A DNA stretch of 64,000 nucleotides from Myxosarcina sp. GI1 (GCF_000756305.1 NZ_JRFE01000022.1:1-64000); one strand, 5' to 3'; positions 47,594 to 55,266 are shown, counted from the first letter of the stretch. Made by a program: numbers and translations. The notes: a model not told the origin generated them from the letters alone.

Positions 47594-48199
47594 TCATCTA
47601 AAAAAGTTGGGTAATAAATTAGGTGCTTGCCAAAAGGCATAGCCGATAAAGAAAAAAAATACAGTGTTGACTATAGTAAAAAAATAACCGATACACATTA
47701 CTAAGCCATCGGCTTCCAAAGTAGCTATTGCCAACAGCAAAATTGTCGAGGCTGGCAAAGGATTGGTAAAAGGAATTGGCAACATTAGTAAGATTGATAG
47801 CCAAGCGATACAAAAGCCGTTGCTTTTCCAGACATAAATATTAGTGGCTACTCGTTTCCAACGCGGACATAAAATTATCTCTAATCTAAGAGTAAGGCGA
47901 CGAACATTTTGTAATAATTTCTGGCAAAGGCTACGAGGGAATTTAAATTTAGCTACTCGTTGCGGCAGCCAAGGCGATTTGCTACCTAGCGCCATTTGTC
48001 CTCCCAACACCAAGCATCCAGTACCCATTACGCTAGACAAACCAGGAGGCATCGGAAATAAAAAGGGTAATGCTAATAAACTAATAATCAAACTAAATCC
48101 TCGTTCGGCAGTTTCTTCGAGCATCTCGCCGAGAGTTATTGGTTTAGCAGCTAATTTTATAAGTAATAGTTCAATTTCTCGTGAAAATTTAAGAGACAT
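47594..48199 (-). CDS. ExoD family membrane protein
   Basis: The 201-residue protein has several hydrophobic helices and the typical ExoD pieces LAAKPITLGEMLEETAERG, LPFLFPMPPGLSSVMG and LPIPFTNPLPASTILLLAIA. ExoD proteins are membrane proteins linked to exopolysaccharide synthesis and alkaline tolerance. It begins 48 bases before a HIP1-centred palindrome and ends 50 bases from the ATPase gene start. Confidence 0.85.
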   Translation of the reverse strand: MSLKFSREIELLLIKLAAKPITLGEMLEETAERGFSLIISLLALPFLFPMPPGLSSVMGTGCLVLGGQMALGSKSPWLPQRVAKFKFPRSLCQKLLQNVRRLTLRLEIILCPRWKRVATNIYVWKSNGFCIAWLSILLMLPIPFTNPLPASTILLLAIATLEADGLVMCIGYFFTIVNTVFFFFIGYAFWQAPNLLPNFFR

Positions 48200-48247
48200 T
48201 TAGTGACATTCTTAACAACTGTAAATTGTTGGCAAATTTAACTGAAA

Positions 48248-48275
48248 TACGATGCAGGCGATCGCCTGCATCGTA
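48248..48275 (-). terminator. Perfect 28-bp palindrome centred on HIP1 after the ABC operon
   Basis: TACGATGCAGGC, GATC, GCCTGCATCGTA is an exact palindrome whose centre is GCGATCGC. On the minus strand it lies 47 bases after the ATPase stop and is followed by TTTCAGTTAAATTT. The T-run is weak, so a terminator role is likely but not certain. Confidence 0.6.
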
Positions 48276-48322
48276 AACTGAATCTCTCACAAGACAACTG
48301 CAACAGAGTCTTGATGATTTAA

Positions 48323-49147
48323 TTATTGGTATTGTTCCAAAAAATCTAAGGCGCGATCGCGCAATTTATGATATTCTTCTGATTCATAAATTGCGTGGCG
48401 ATCGCGTGGATGAGGAAAAGGCACGTTTAAAATTTCCCCAATTTTGGCTTCTGGTCCATTAGTCATTAAAATGATGCGATCGGACATATAAATCGCCTCG
48501 TCAACATCGTGAGTAATCATCATTGCCGCTTGTCGATGTCCTTCCCAAATTTCTAGTACCTGCTTCTGTAGCTTTCTTTTAGTAAGAGCGTCTAAAGCAC
48601 CAAAAGGTTCGTCCATAAGCAGCATTTTCGGACGAGTAATTAAAGCGCGAGCAATTCCCACTCGTTGTTTCATTCCTCCCGATATTTCATCGGGATAGCG
48701 ATCGGCAGCCTGGGTTAAATTAACCATTGCTAGATGCTCGTCAATCAGACCAGCTTTTTCAGCGCGAGATGCCCCATCGAGAACTTCATCTACTGCTAAG
48801 CGAATATTTTCTCTAACCGTCAGCCAGGGTAACAGTGCATAGTTCTGAAAGACCATCATGCGATCGGCACCAGGCTTACGAATTTCTTTACCTTCTAAAG
48901 TTACTAATCCCGAAGTTGCTTTGTCTAAACCAGCAACAATTCGCAATAAAGTCGATTTACCGCAACCAGAGTGACCGATAACTGAAATATACTCCTCCGC
49001 ACCAATAGTTAGGTTGATGCCATCGAGAATTACTACCCGTCCGCCATCGGGAGTAGGAAAAGCTTTGACTAAATTTTCAATTACTAAAAATTCTTCTCGA
49101 TCGCGCTCTCTCGTATAATGTGTTGTCGCAGTATTATAATCGTACAT
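48323..49147 (-). CDS. CmpD/NrtD-type ABC transporter ATP-binding protein
   Basis: The 274-residue ATPase has Walker A GHSGCGKST, signature ISGGMKQRVG, Walker [15 protein letters not shown] and the switch His in ITHDVDEA. The MVFQNYALLPWLTVREN and EIWEGHRQAAMM blocks are those of nitrate/sulfonate/bicarbonate (NitT) family ATPases. It is the last gene of a three-gene operon under a c-di-AMP riboswitch. No second ATPase with a fused binding domain (NrtC/CmpC) is present. Confidence 0.88.
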   Translation of the reverse strand: MYDYNTATTHYTRERDREEFLVIENLVKAFPTPDGGRVVILDGINLTIGAEEYISVIGHSGCGKSTLLRIVAGLDKATSGLVTLEGKEIRKPGADRMMVFQNYALLPWLTVRENIRLAVDEVLDGASRAEKAGLIDEHLAMVNLTQAADRYPDEISGGMKQRVGIARALITRPKMLLMDEPFGALDALTKRKLQKQVLEIWEGHRQAAMMITHDVDEAIYMSDRIILMTNGPEAKIGEILNVPFPHPRDRHAIYESEEYHKLRDRALDFLEQYQ

Positions 49148-49230
49148 TGTAAAGGCTCCTGTTTTAGTAAAATAATTAAAGCTGTAGGCTATAGTCGCTA
49201 CACACTGTGCGCTCGATGAATCCTATTTAC

Positions 49231-49244
49231 TATTGCCTATTGCC
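49231..49244. repeat. Two-unit heptamer repeat (TATTGCC)
   Basis: TATTGCC occurs twice in tandem in the 102-base gap between the binding-protein and ATPase genes. It is a short STRR element. Confidence 0.6.
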
Positions 49245-49249
49245 TCGTC

Positions 49250-50644
49250 TCAAGACATAAAAAATGAGCGCGGTGCATTAGCGCGAATCTTAAAGCTGTT
49301 GAGATAGCCAACGGGATCGCTAGGATTGAAGGCTTTATTATCAATAAATGCCTCTGCTGATTCGACTTTATGATTTTCTGTCGGGCATTCGATGCCCATT
49401 TCGGCAGCAATTTCTCGATACAGATCGGTACGCCAAGCTTTACGGGCAATTTCGTCGGCATTTTTGGGAAATCTTTCTACCTGTTGCCAGCGTACTGCTT
49501 GGGTAAGTAGCCATAAGTTTTGCGACTGCCATAAAAAAGTCGAATGATCGTTGGGAATAGTGGAAACATCGCTAGGAAGATCGAAAAACAGGGTAGTTTC
49601 CAGGCTCTTTACAATTCGCTGCTTGTCGTCAAAACCGCCATAGTTGTAATTGCCCACAATACCAGCACTAGTTATTTTAGGTTCGGCACCTGTAAAAGAA
49701 CGTCCAGAAATAATTTCGGCTACTTCTGGGCGATTTTCTGGTTTGCTGCAATATTGACAGGCTTCAATTAATGCTTTGACTAAAGAACGATAGGTTTTGG
49801 GATTTTCGTCAATAAACGATTCCATTACTGCCAAAACGCGATCGGGATGTCCTTTCCAGATTTCACGACCCTGAGCGAAAGTAAACCCAATGCCTTCATT
49901 ACCAGAAATTGCCCGTGTATTCCATGGTTCTGCCACCATATAGCCCTGCATCGCACCGATACGCATATTGCTAACCATTTGGGGTGGCGGCGTGATTAAA
50001 ATGCGAAACTCCTCGACGGGATCTAAACCTGTAGCAGCAATTAAATAGCGCGTAAAATATTCATAAATTGCCGAACTTAGCACTACTGCCCAAGCTCTTT
50101 TTTCTGGAGGAGCCTTGCCAAAGTAACCGTCTAGATCGCGTCCGAACTGTTCTAAATCTCCTCGATAATCTTGCCAGGGTCGAACACCAGCATCCCAAAG
50201 TTCTTTACTCAGTGTCATAGCGTTACCGTGACGGTGAATCGTCATAGCCGCACATAAGGGTGCTTTACGCGCTCCTTCGGCTCCTGCTCTAGCGTTCATC
50301 ACCGCCCCAGAAACTACAGGTGAAGCATCGAGGCGACCAAAAATTACCCCATCGCGAGAGTTAGCCCAACTAGCCTCGCGGCTGAGAGTGACATTTAAAC
50401 CATACTTGTGAAATAAACCTTTTTCCCAGGCAACGGCAAAGGGCGCACAGTCATTAACGGGAACATAGCCAATAGTTAGATTGGGTTTTTCTAAACTTTT
50501 GGGATTTACAACTGGTTCGACTGCTAGGGCAGGTTTGGTTAACTTTGAGGTAGTGCGACTGCTATTAGTACAAGAAGCAAAGGCGATCGCTGACGCACTC
50601 GCCCCCAAGCCTTGTAGTAAGGCTCTTCGAGTTAGCTTATTCAT
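49250..50644 (-). CDS. CmpA/NrtA family ABC transporter substrate-binding lipoprotein
   Basis: The 464-residue protein has a twin-arginine-like start (MNKLTRRALLQGLGASASAI) ending in a lipobox FASC, so it is anchored outside the plasma membrane. The family pattern is clear: IGYVPVNDCAPFAVAWEKGLF, ASWANSRDG, MAAPL-like CAAMTIHRHGN, and QYCSKPENRPEVAEIISG. The Trp of ASW and downstream DPW-type PW pair match NrtA/CmpA. Where NrtA has Lys and CmpA has Glu (before IGY), this reads GNEGIGF, so nitrate versus bicarbonate cannot be decided. Other oxyanions or organic solutes are possible. Confidence 0.82.
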   Translation of the reverse strand: MNKLTRRALLQGLGASASAIAFASCTNSSRTTSKLTKPALAVEPVVNPKSLEKPNLTIGYVPVNDCAPFAVAWEKGLFHKYGLNVTLSREASWANSRDGVIFGRLDASPVVSGAVMNARAGAEGARKAPLCAAMTIHRHGNAMTLSKELWDAGVRPWQDYRGDLEQFGRDLDGYFGKAPPEKRAWAVVLSSAIYEYFTRYLIAATGLDPVEEFRILITPPPQMVSNMRIGAMQGYMVAEPWNTRAISGNEGIGFTFAQGREIWKGHPDRVLAVMESFIDENPKTYRSLVKALIEACQYCSKPENRPEVAEIISGRSFTGAEPKITSAGIVGNYNYGGFDDKQRIVKSLETTLFFDLPSDVSTIPNDHSTFLWQSQNLWLLTQAVRWQQVERFPKNADEIARKAWRTDLYREIAAEMGIECPTENHKVESAEAFIDNKAFNPSDPVGYLNSFKIRANAPRSFFMS

Positions 50645-50683
50645 TTATAAAAATTCTCCAGCTTAGCTAAATAGACTTGGCAA

Positions 50684-51517
50684 CTAAGAACGAGCGGGAC
50701 GATGGGTTATCCATGTTTCCAACAAACTCAAGAGGTAGTCGAGGATCAAACCCGTCAAACCGATAACAAATACAGCCAAAAATACCGAACTGAGATTGAG
50801 GCGACTCCATTCATCCCAGACAAAAAAGCCAATACCGATACCGCCAGTCAACATCTCTACTGCTACGATGACTAACCAGGCAACCCCCAAACTAATTCGC
50901 AAGCCAGTAAAAATATAGGGCAAGCTGGCAGGTAAAATAATTTTCACGATCTTTTTCCAAGTGGGCATTTCCAGCATTCGCGCCACATCTTGATAGTCTT
51001 TTGGTACGCTGGCTACGCCCATCGCAGTATTAATAATCGTAGACCACAGAGAAGTTATAAAAATTACAAAAATTGCCGAAGGATTGGCAAGATTGAAAAT
51101 AGCCAGAGCGATTGGCAACCACGCTAGAGGGGATACGGGCTTGAGAACTTGAATCAAGGGGTTAATTGCCAGCATCGCCGATCGCGACATTCCAATTAAA
51201 AATCCTACGGGAATGGCTACTGCCGCCCCGATTAAAAAGCCAATAGTAACCCTTCTCAAACTTGCTAGCAATAGCCAACCCAATCCTAAATCTCCAGGTC
51301 CCCGACGATAAAAGGGATGAAAAATATAGTCTAAATTTTCGATTAGAGCTTCTGGGGGTGTGGGCATTAGTTCGTGGCGTACTAGCGCGATCGCCCACCA
51401 AACAAGTATCAAACCTAAAAAACCCGCCGCAGGTAATAAAACAGTGTCACGAATGACTACGGGCTTAATTCGCTTCCAGGCTATCTGCCCAGCAACGGCA
51501 AGAATAGACAAATTCAT
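50684..51517 (-). CDS. CmpB/NrtB-type ABC transporter permease
   Basis: The 277-residue protein has six helices and the BPD_transp_1 signature. LLLASLRRVTIGFLIGAAVA, LIQVLKPVSPLAWLPIALA and WKKIVKIILPASLPYIFTGL are typical of NrtB/CmpB/SsuC. It is the first gene of the operon, starting about 95 bases past the riboswitch. With the binding protein and ATPase it forms a complete importer. Confidence 0.88.
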   Translation of the reverse strand: MNLSILAVAGQIAWKRIKPVVIRDTVLLPAAGFLGLILVWWAIALVRHELMPTPPEALIENLDYIFHPFYRRGPGDLGLGWLLLASLRRVTIGFLIGAAVAIPVGFLIGMSRSAMLAINPLIQVLKPVSPLAWLPIALAIFNLANPSAIFVIFITSLWSTIINTAMGVASVPKDYQDVARMLEMPTWKKIVKIILPASLPYIFTGLRISLGVAWLVIVAVEMLTGGIGIGFFVWDEWSRLNLSSVFLAVFVIGLTGLILDYLLSLLETWITHRPARS

Positions 51518-51611
51518 GATAAATAACCCCCATGTTTCAGGAATTCACACGAATGAACAGTATGATTCGGGAAGACTGATGAGGATAAATTAAAAAATTC
51601 CTTCAGTTTCC

Positions 51612-51720
51612 TCTCAACGCCGACGAGGTTAGCTGACGGGCTAGGACTGAGAGTTGTCCTTCTCTGCTTTTTCCTTAGAGATACGCCCCAGATTTGGTTC
51701 CCCCGCTCTCTAGTCGCTAA
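51612..51720 (-). promoter_or_regulatory. ydaO-yuaA cyclic-di-AMP riboswitch
   Basis: On the minus strand the leader contains the conserved segments of the ydaO-yuaA class in order. They are GAGAGCGGGGGAACCA, GGGGCGTATC, a GGAC/GTCC hairpin, then TAGCCCGTCAGCTAACCTCG and GGCGTT closing the P1 stem against GCGAC near 51715. The loop of the GGAC hairpin (CTCTCA) is complementary to TGAGAG just past the aptamer, which may be part of the switch. A T6 tract follows at 51592-51597. It precedes the CmpB/NrtB-type permease gene by about 95 bases. In known cases the class is an OFF switch that lowers expression when c-di-AMP is high. Confidence 0.9.
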
Positions 51721-51844
51721 ATTGAGTTAGCTAGTAGAGACTAGGCTTAATAGAAAAATATAAGTTCTTTTTTTAATTTGCATATATATAATTAGATAGA
51801 TATTAGATACTGACTTTACGCAGTACGTACCGAAAATTGGTGTT

Positions 51845-51939
51845 GTTAGTCGTTAGTCGAATGAACAACTTTTCAATGAGCAATGAGCAATTATCAACGG
51901 ACCGCTAAACACTGTTCACTGTTCACTGTTCATTGTTCG
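51845..51939. repeat. Cluster of heptameric tandem repeats
   Basis: TTAGTCG occurs twice near 51845-51859, AATGAGC twice near 51875-51888, and CTGTTCA three times (51912-51932) followed by the variant TTGTTCG. Three different heptamer families in 95 bases are unusual even for STRR regions. Confidence 0.7.
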
Positions 51940-52151
51940 TAATGTCGATCGGGTAATAAAAACTCAACCGAACCGATAGAAGTGCAGTTTACTCTACTTA
52001 AATAAGCTGTTATTGGTTCGGGCAGAAAGCACTACTATGTATGGGATACAAGCCACACTTAAGAATATTCAACTTACTAATTAACATAATAATTAAAGAA
52101 ACAAATAAACCAACTAAGTTAAGCAAATAGCAATCGGAGAAAACTTTAATT

Positions 52152-52616
52152 ATGGCTTTAACAAGATACAATCCCTGGCAAGAAATGAACTCTTTACAAC
52201 GTCAACTAAATCGTTTATTCGACGATGCTTTAACTCCCGAATCTTGGAGTGACTTTAATAATTTGTCTAGAGTTCCTGCTGCCGAAATTACCGAAAAAAA
52301 TGATGCTTTGCATCTCAAACTCGAAGTTCCTGGCATGGAAGCTAAAGATCTAGATATTCAGGTTATGGCAGATCGCGTAGCGATTTCTGGCGAACGCAAA
52401 TCAGAAACTAAATCTGAAGACAGTGGTAAAACCAGAAGTGAATTTCGTTACGGCAAATTCTCTAGAGTAATTCCTCTACCCGTAAAAATTCAAAACACCA
52501 ATGTTACTGCCGAATACAAAGACGGTATTCTCAATCTGACTCTACCTAAATCGGAAGCAGAAAAAAATAAGGTAGTGAAAATTAATCTTGGTGAAGCTAA
52601 AAACCAAACTGCATAA
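52152..52616 (+). CDS. hspA: Hsp20/alpha-crystallin small heat-shock protein
   Basis: The 154-residue protein begins with the helical MALTRYNPWQEMNSLQRQLN and then the alpha-crystallin domain (about residues 45-140), containing FRYGKFSRVIPLP and GILNLTLPK, with a short tail. HspA of cyanobacteria is an ATP-independent chaperone that protects thylakoids and phycobilisomes. A hairpin terminator follows at 52672. Confidence 0.93.
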   Translation: MALTRYNPWQEMNSLQRQLNRLFDDALTPESWSDFNNLSRVPAAEITEKNDALHLKLEVPGMEAKDLDIQVMADRVAISGERKSETKSEDSGKTRSEFRYGKFSRVIPLPVKIQNTNVTAEYKDGILNLTLPKSEAEKNKVVKINLGEAKNQTA

Positions 52617-52671
52617 TTGGTGCTTCAAAGCTAAAGGTTCACACTTCTAGTCACATAGATTAATAATTAAG

Positions 52672-52702
52672 CCCAGTTACCAAAAGCGTGACTGGGTTTT
52701 TT
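52672..52702 (+). terminator. Rho-independent terminator of hsp20
   Basis: CCCAGTTAC (52672-52680) pairs with GTGACTGGG (52688-52696), one G-T pair in nine, across a seven-base loop, and TTTTTT follows at 52697-52702. Confidence 0.9.
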
Positions 52703-52827
52703 GCTGTCAAAAATTTACGCGCTATTTAATCTTGGCTCAATTAGCTTTCGCAATAATAACCAAACTAAAAGCAGAAAACCCTTGTATGGCAAGCATTATA
52801 TAAAAAAGATCCAATCTTGTTTGTATT

Positions 52828-52851
52828 AAAAATGTTTTTAAAAACATTTTT
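52828..52851. promoter_or_regulatory. Perfect 24-bp palindrome at the sulfate operon promoter
   Basis: AAAAATGTTTTT followed by AAAAACATTTTT is an exact palindrome with no spacer. It ends two bases before the predicted -35 box. The position suits an activator site, as sulfur-starvation genes need one. The sequence could also be a simple A/T-rich hairpin. Confidence 0.6.
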
Positions 52852-52852
52852 G

Positions 52853-52881
52853 TTTGCATTTTAGAATTTATGCGGTACAAT
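52853..52881 (+). promoter_or_regulatory. Predicted sigma-70-type promoter of the sulfate operon
   Basis: TTTGCA at 52853-52858 and TACAAT at 52876-52881 are separated by 17 bases. The start codon of sbpA is at 52912 with GAGGAA just upstream as ribosome-binding site. Confidence 0.55.
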
Positions 52882-52911
52882 TCGATTTAACTAAAGGTTG
52901 AGGAACTTGTC

Positions 52912-54039
52912 ATGATTTGGAGCCGATATATCAAACACCACCTGCGATCGCGAAGCGGATGCCCTTCGGACTTATCGCGCTCTGCGCACTGGCATCGCCA
53001 ATCGCCACAAAGATTTATAGGTTTGTCGCTGACAGGAGTGTTAATTGGTTTCACCAGTACCGCTTGTTCGCCAGCAGATAGCAATGATGCTGAGGCTAGC
53101 GAGTCGGTAAATTTAACTTTGGTATCTTATGCAGTTACTCAAAGTGCCTACGAAAAAATCATTCCCGAATTTGCCGAACAGTGGAAAGAAAAAACTGGAC
53201 AAACCGTCACTTTCGACCAAAGCTATGGCGGTTCTGGTTCGCAAACTCGCGCCGTAGTTGATGGACTAGAAGCCGATGTAGTTGCATTGGCACTGGCACT
53301 AGACACCAAAAAAATTGAGCAAGCGGGATTAATCAAACCAGGTTGGGAACAAGAGTTGCCCAATGACTCCATCGTTCACAAGTCGGTAGCGGCAGTTGTG
53401 ACTCGCGATGATAGCGTAAAAATAAGTAAATGGTCGGATTTGGCTAATAATAATATTCACGCCATTACTGCTAACCCTAAAACATCTGGAGGTGCGCGGT
53501 GGAACTTTTTAGCTTTATGGGGTTCTGTCACTGAAGCTGGTGGCACCGAGCAACAGGCGGAAGATTTTGTTGAAAAAGTTTATCTCAATGTACCCGTACT
53601 GCCTAAAGATGCTCGCGAGGCAACAGAGGTATTTTACAAACAGGGACAGGGAAATGCCTTAATCAACTATGAAAACGAGGTACTGTTGGCAAAACAGCAG
53701 GGAGATACACTACCCTACTTTATTCCCACCGACTACAACATTTCTATTGACAGTCCAGTTGCGGTAGTTGATGCCAATGTAGACAAACACAATACTCGTG
53801 AGGTAGCAGAAGCCTTTGTTAATTTCTTATACACACCCGAAGCACAGCGAGAATTTGCTCGTGTCGGTTTTCGTCCAGTAGACCAAAGTGTAGCAGCAGA
53901 GTTTGCCAGTCAATACCCTAAAATCGACAAGCTATTTACTATCGAAAGTATGGGCGGATGGGACAAAGTGCAAACTAAATTCTTTGCCGATAAAGCAATT
54001 TTCGACAAAATTCAGGAAAAAGCTCTCACAGCGAAATAA
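52912..54039 (+). CDS. sbpA: Sulfate ABC transporter substrate-binding protein
   Basis: The 375-residue periplasmic protein binds sulfate or thiosulfate. The family pattern is clear: VSYAVTQSAYEKIIPEF, FDQSYGGSGSQTRAV, LANNNIHAITANPKTSGGAR and INYENEVLLA. The N-terminus is odd. After MIWSRYIKHHL, residues about 12-30 (RSRSGCPSDLSRSAHW) are encoded by a GC-rich repeat containing GCGATCGC and GATGCCCTTCGG, and only then comes the hydrophobic signal helix ending in STAC. The lipobox suggests a lipoprotein. It is the first gene of the operon. Confidence 0.9.
   Translation: MIWSRYIKHHLRSRSGCPSDLSRSAHWHRQSPQRFIGLSLTGVLIGFTSTACSPADSNDAEASESVNLTLVSYAVTQSAYEKIIPEFAEQWKEKTGQTVTFDQSYGGSGSQTRAVVDGLEADVVALALALDTKKIEQAGLIKPGWEQELPNDSIVHKSVAAVVTRDDSVKISKWSDLANNNIHAITANPKTSGGARWNFLALWGSVTEAGGTEQQAEDFVEKVYLNVPVLPKDAREATEVFYKQGQGNALINYENEVLLAKQQGDTLPYFIPTDYNISIDSPVAVVDANVDKHNTREVAEAFVNFLYTPEAQREFARVGFRPVDQSVAAEFASQYPKIDKLFTIESMGGWDKVQTKFFADKAIFDKIQEKALTAK
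52944..53006. repeat. GC-rich dispersed repeat inside the sbpA signal region
   Basis: The segment from GCGATCGCGAAGCGG to GGCATCGCCAATCGCC, with GATGCCCTTCGG inside, is far more GC-rich than its surroundings and looks like a cyanobacterial palindromic repeat that kept the reading frame. It adds about 20 residues before the signal helix. Confidence 0.6.
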
Positions 54040-54074
54040 GAACTACTAATTTACTTCTTAGGAGTCTTTTAACA

Positions 54075-54374
54075 ATGCAAAAACTTCTTACTCAAACCAA
54101 AAGCGAAATAGATAGCAATAGACTAACGCAAACTCGCATCAAGATCCAAGTTCCCGAACGATACCATCGAGAACCTGTAATTGCTAATCTCTTTTACCAA
54201 CATGGCTTAAAGGTTAATATTGCTGCGGCTTTGCTAGATGCTAATGCTAATGGAGACGGTTGGTTCGATCTCCAACTTTATGGGACTCAATCTCAAATCG
54301 ATAGTGGCTTAATTTACCTTTCAGAAATGAACGTGCGGTTTTGGAATGAAGCCTCGGAACTCGATGGCTGGTAG
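54075..54374 (+). CDS. NIL-domain protein in the sulfate operon
   Basis: This 99-residue protein matches the NIL/ACT-like domain seen at the end of MetN ATPases: RIKIQVPERYHREPVIANLF, GLKVNIAAALLDAN and DGWFDLQLYGT. Free-standing NIL proteins are expected to bind a small ligand such as an amino acid. Small ORFs at this place are found in other cyanobacterial sulfate operons. I infer a sensor that adjusts uptake to the level of cysteine or methionine. Confidence 0.82.
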   Translation: MQKLLTQTKSEIDSNRLTQTRIKIQVPERYHREPVIANLFYQHGLKVNIAAALLDANANGDGWFDLQLYGTQSQIDSGLIYLSEMNVRFWNEASELDGW

Positions 54375-54426
54375 TAAATAACGCAACTATTAATATCTCT
54401 TAACTTACGTATACGATCGCTAGGCC

Positions 54427-55266
54427 ATGACTAATTATCCACTACCAATTTTACGCTCGAAATTGACTTCAATTTCTTTACCCAAAACCATAACGGGATT
54501 TTATTTAATTCTGTTTTTAATCTTACCTATCGCGGCTTTATTCAGCAGTGCCTTAAGCGTTGGCGTAGGTGAATTTCGTCAAATTGCTACCAGTAAAATT
54601 GCTCTTTCCGCTTACAACGTTACCTTTATTACCGCCTTGCTTGCTGCTTTGGTTAACGGTTTGATGGGAACTTTGGTTGCCTGGGTATTAGTGCGTTACG
54701 AGTTTCCCTGTAAAAAATTGGTTGATGCGATTGTAGATTTACCCTTTGCCCTGCCAACTTCAGTCGCGGGGGTAGTGTTAGCAACTTTGTATAGCGAAAA
54801 GGGTTGGATCGGTGGAGTTTTTGCTCCTCTTGGCATCAAAATTGCCTTTACTCGCCTGGGCGTATTCGTAGCAATGATTTTTATTTCTCTACCCTTTGTC
54901 GTGCGAACCCTCCAGCCAGTAATGCAAGAAATGGAAAAAGAAGTAGAAGAAGCCTCGCGATCGCTTGGTGCCAACCAACTACAAACATTTTGGCGCGTGT
55001 TATTTCCCCCCTTAATACCGCCAATTTTAACGGGAATAGCATTAGGTTTTTCCAGAGCGGTTGGGGAATATGGTTCGGTAGTAATTATCTCCTCTAGCGT
55101 TCCGTTTAAAGATTTAATCGCTCCAGTTCTAATTTTCCAACAGCTAGAACAATATGACTATGCAGGTGCGACCGTAATTGGTACGGTGCTGTTACTGGTA
55201 TCCCTGGGAATATTGCTACTAATCAACGGTTTACAACAGTGGAGTCGTCGTTATGCCGTTGAGTAA
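54427..55266 (+). CDS. cysT: Sulfate ABC transporter permease CysT
   Basis: The 279-residue protein has six helices and the CysT pattern: FALPTSVAGVVLATLYSEKG and EMEKEVEEASRSLGANQLQT (the EAA loop). It is the first of the two permease subunits. Its last 14 bases overlap the start of cysW, so the two are coupled in translation. Confidence 0.93.
   Translation: MTNYPLPILRSKLTSISLPKTITGFYLILFLILPIAALFSSALSVGVGEFRQIATSKIALSAYNVTFITALLAALVNGLMGTLVAWVLVRYEFPCKKLVDAIVDLPFALPTSVAGVVLATLYSEKGWIGGVFAPLGIKIAFTRLGVFVAMIFISLPFVVRTLQPVMQEMEKEVEEASRSLGANQLQTFWRVLFPPLIPPILTGIALGFSRAVGEYGSVVIISSSVPFKDLIAPVLIFQQLEQYDYAGATVIGTVLLLVSLGILLLINGLQQWSRRYAVE

Larger units (their letters stand above)
51518..52151. 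other. 634-base divergent intergenic region: riboswitch and repeats
   Basis: The minus-strand side carries a c-di-AMP riboswitch (51612-51720) before the permease gene. The central part has heptamer repeats (TTAGTCG, AATGAGC and CTGTTCA families). The plus side leads to the hsp20 gene, with the ribosome-binding site GGAG near 52136. No CIRCE element was recognised. Confidence 0.75.
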
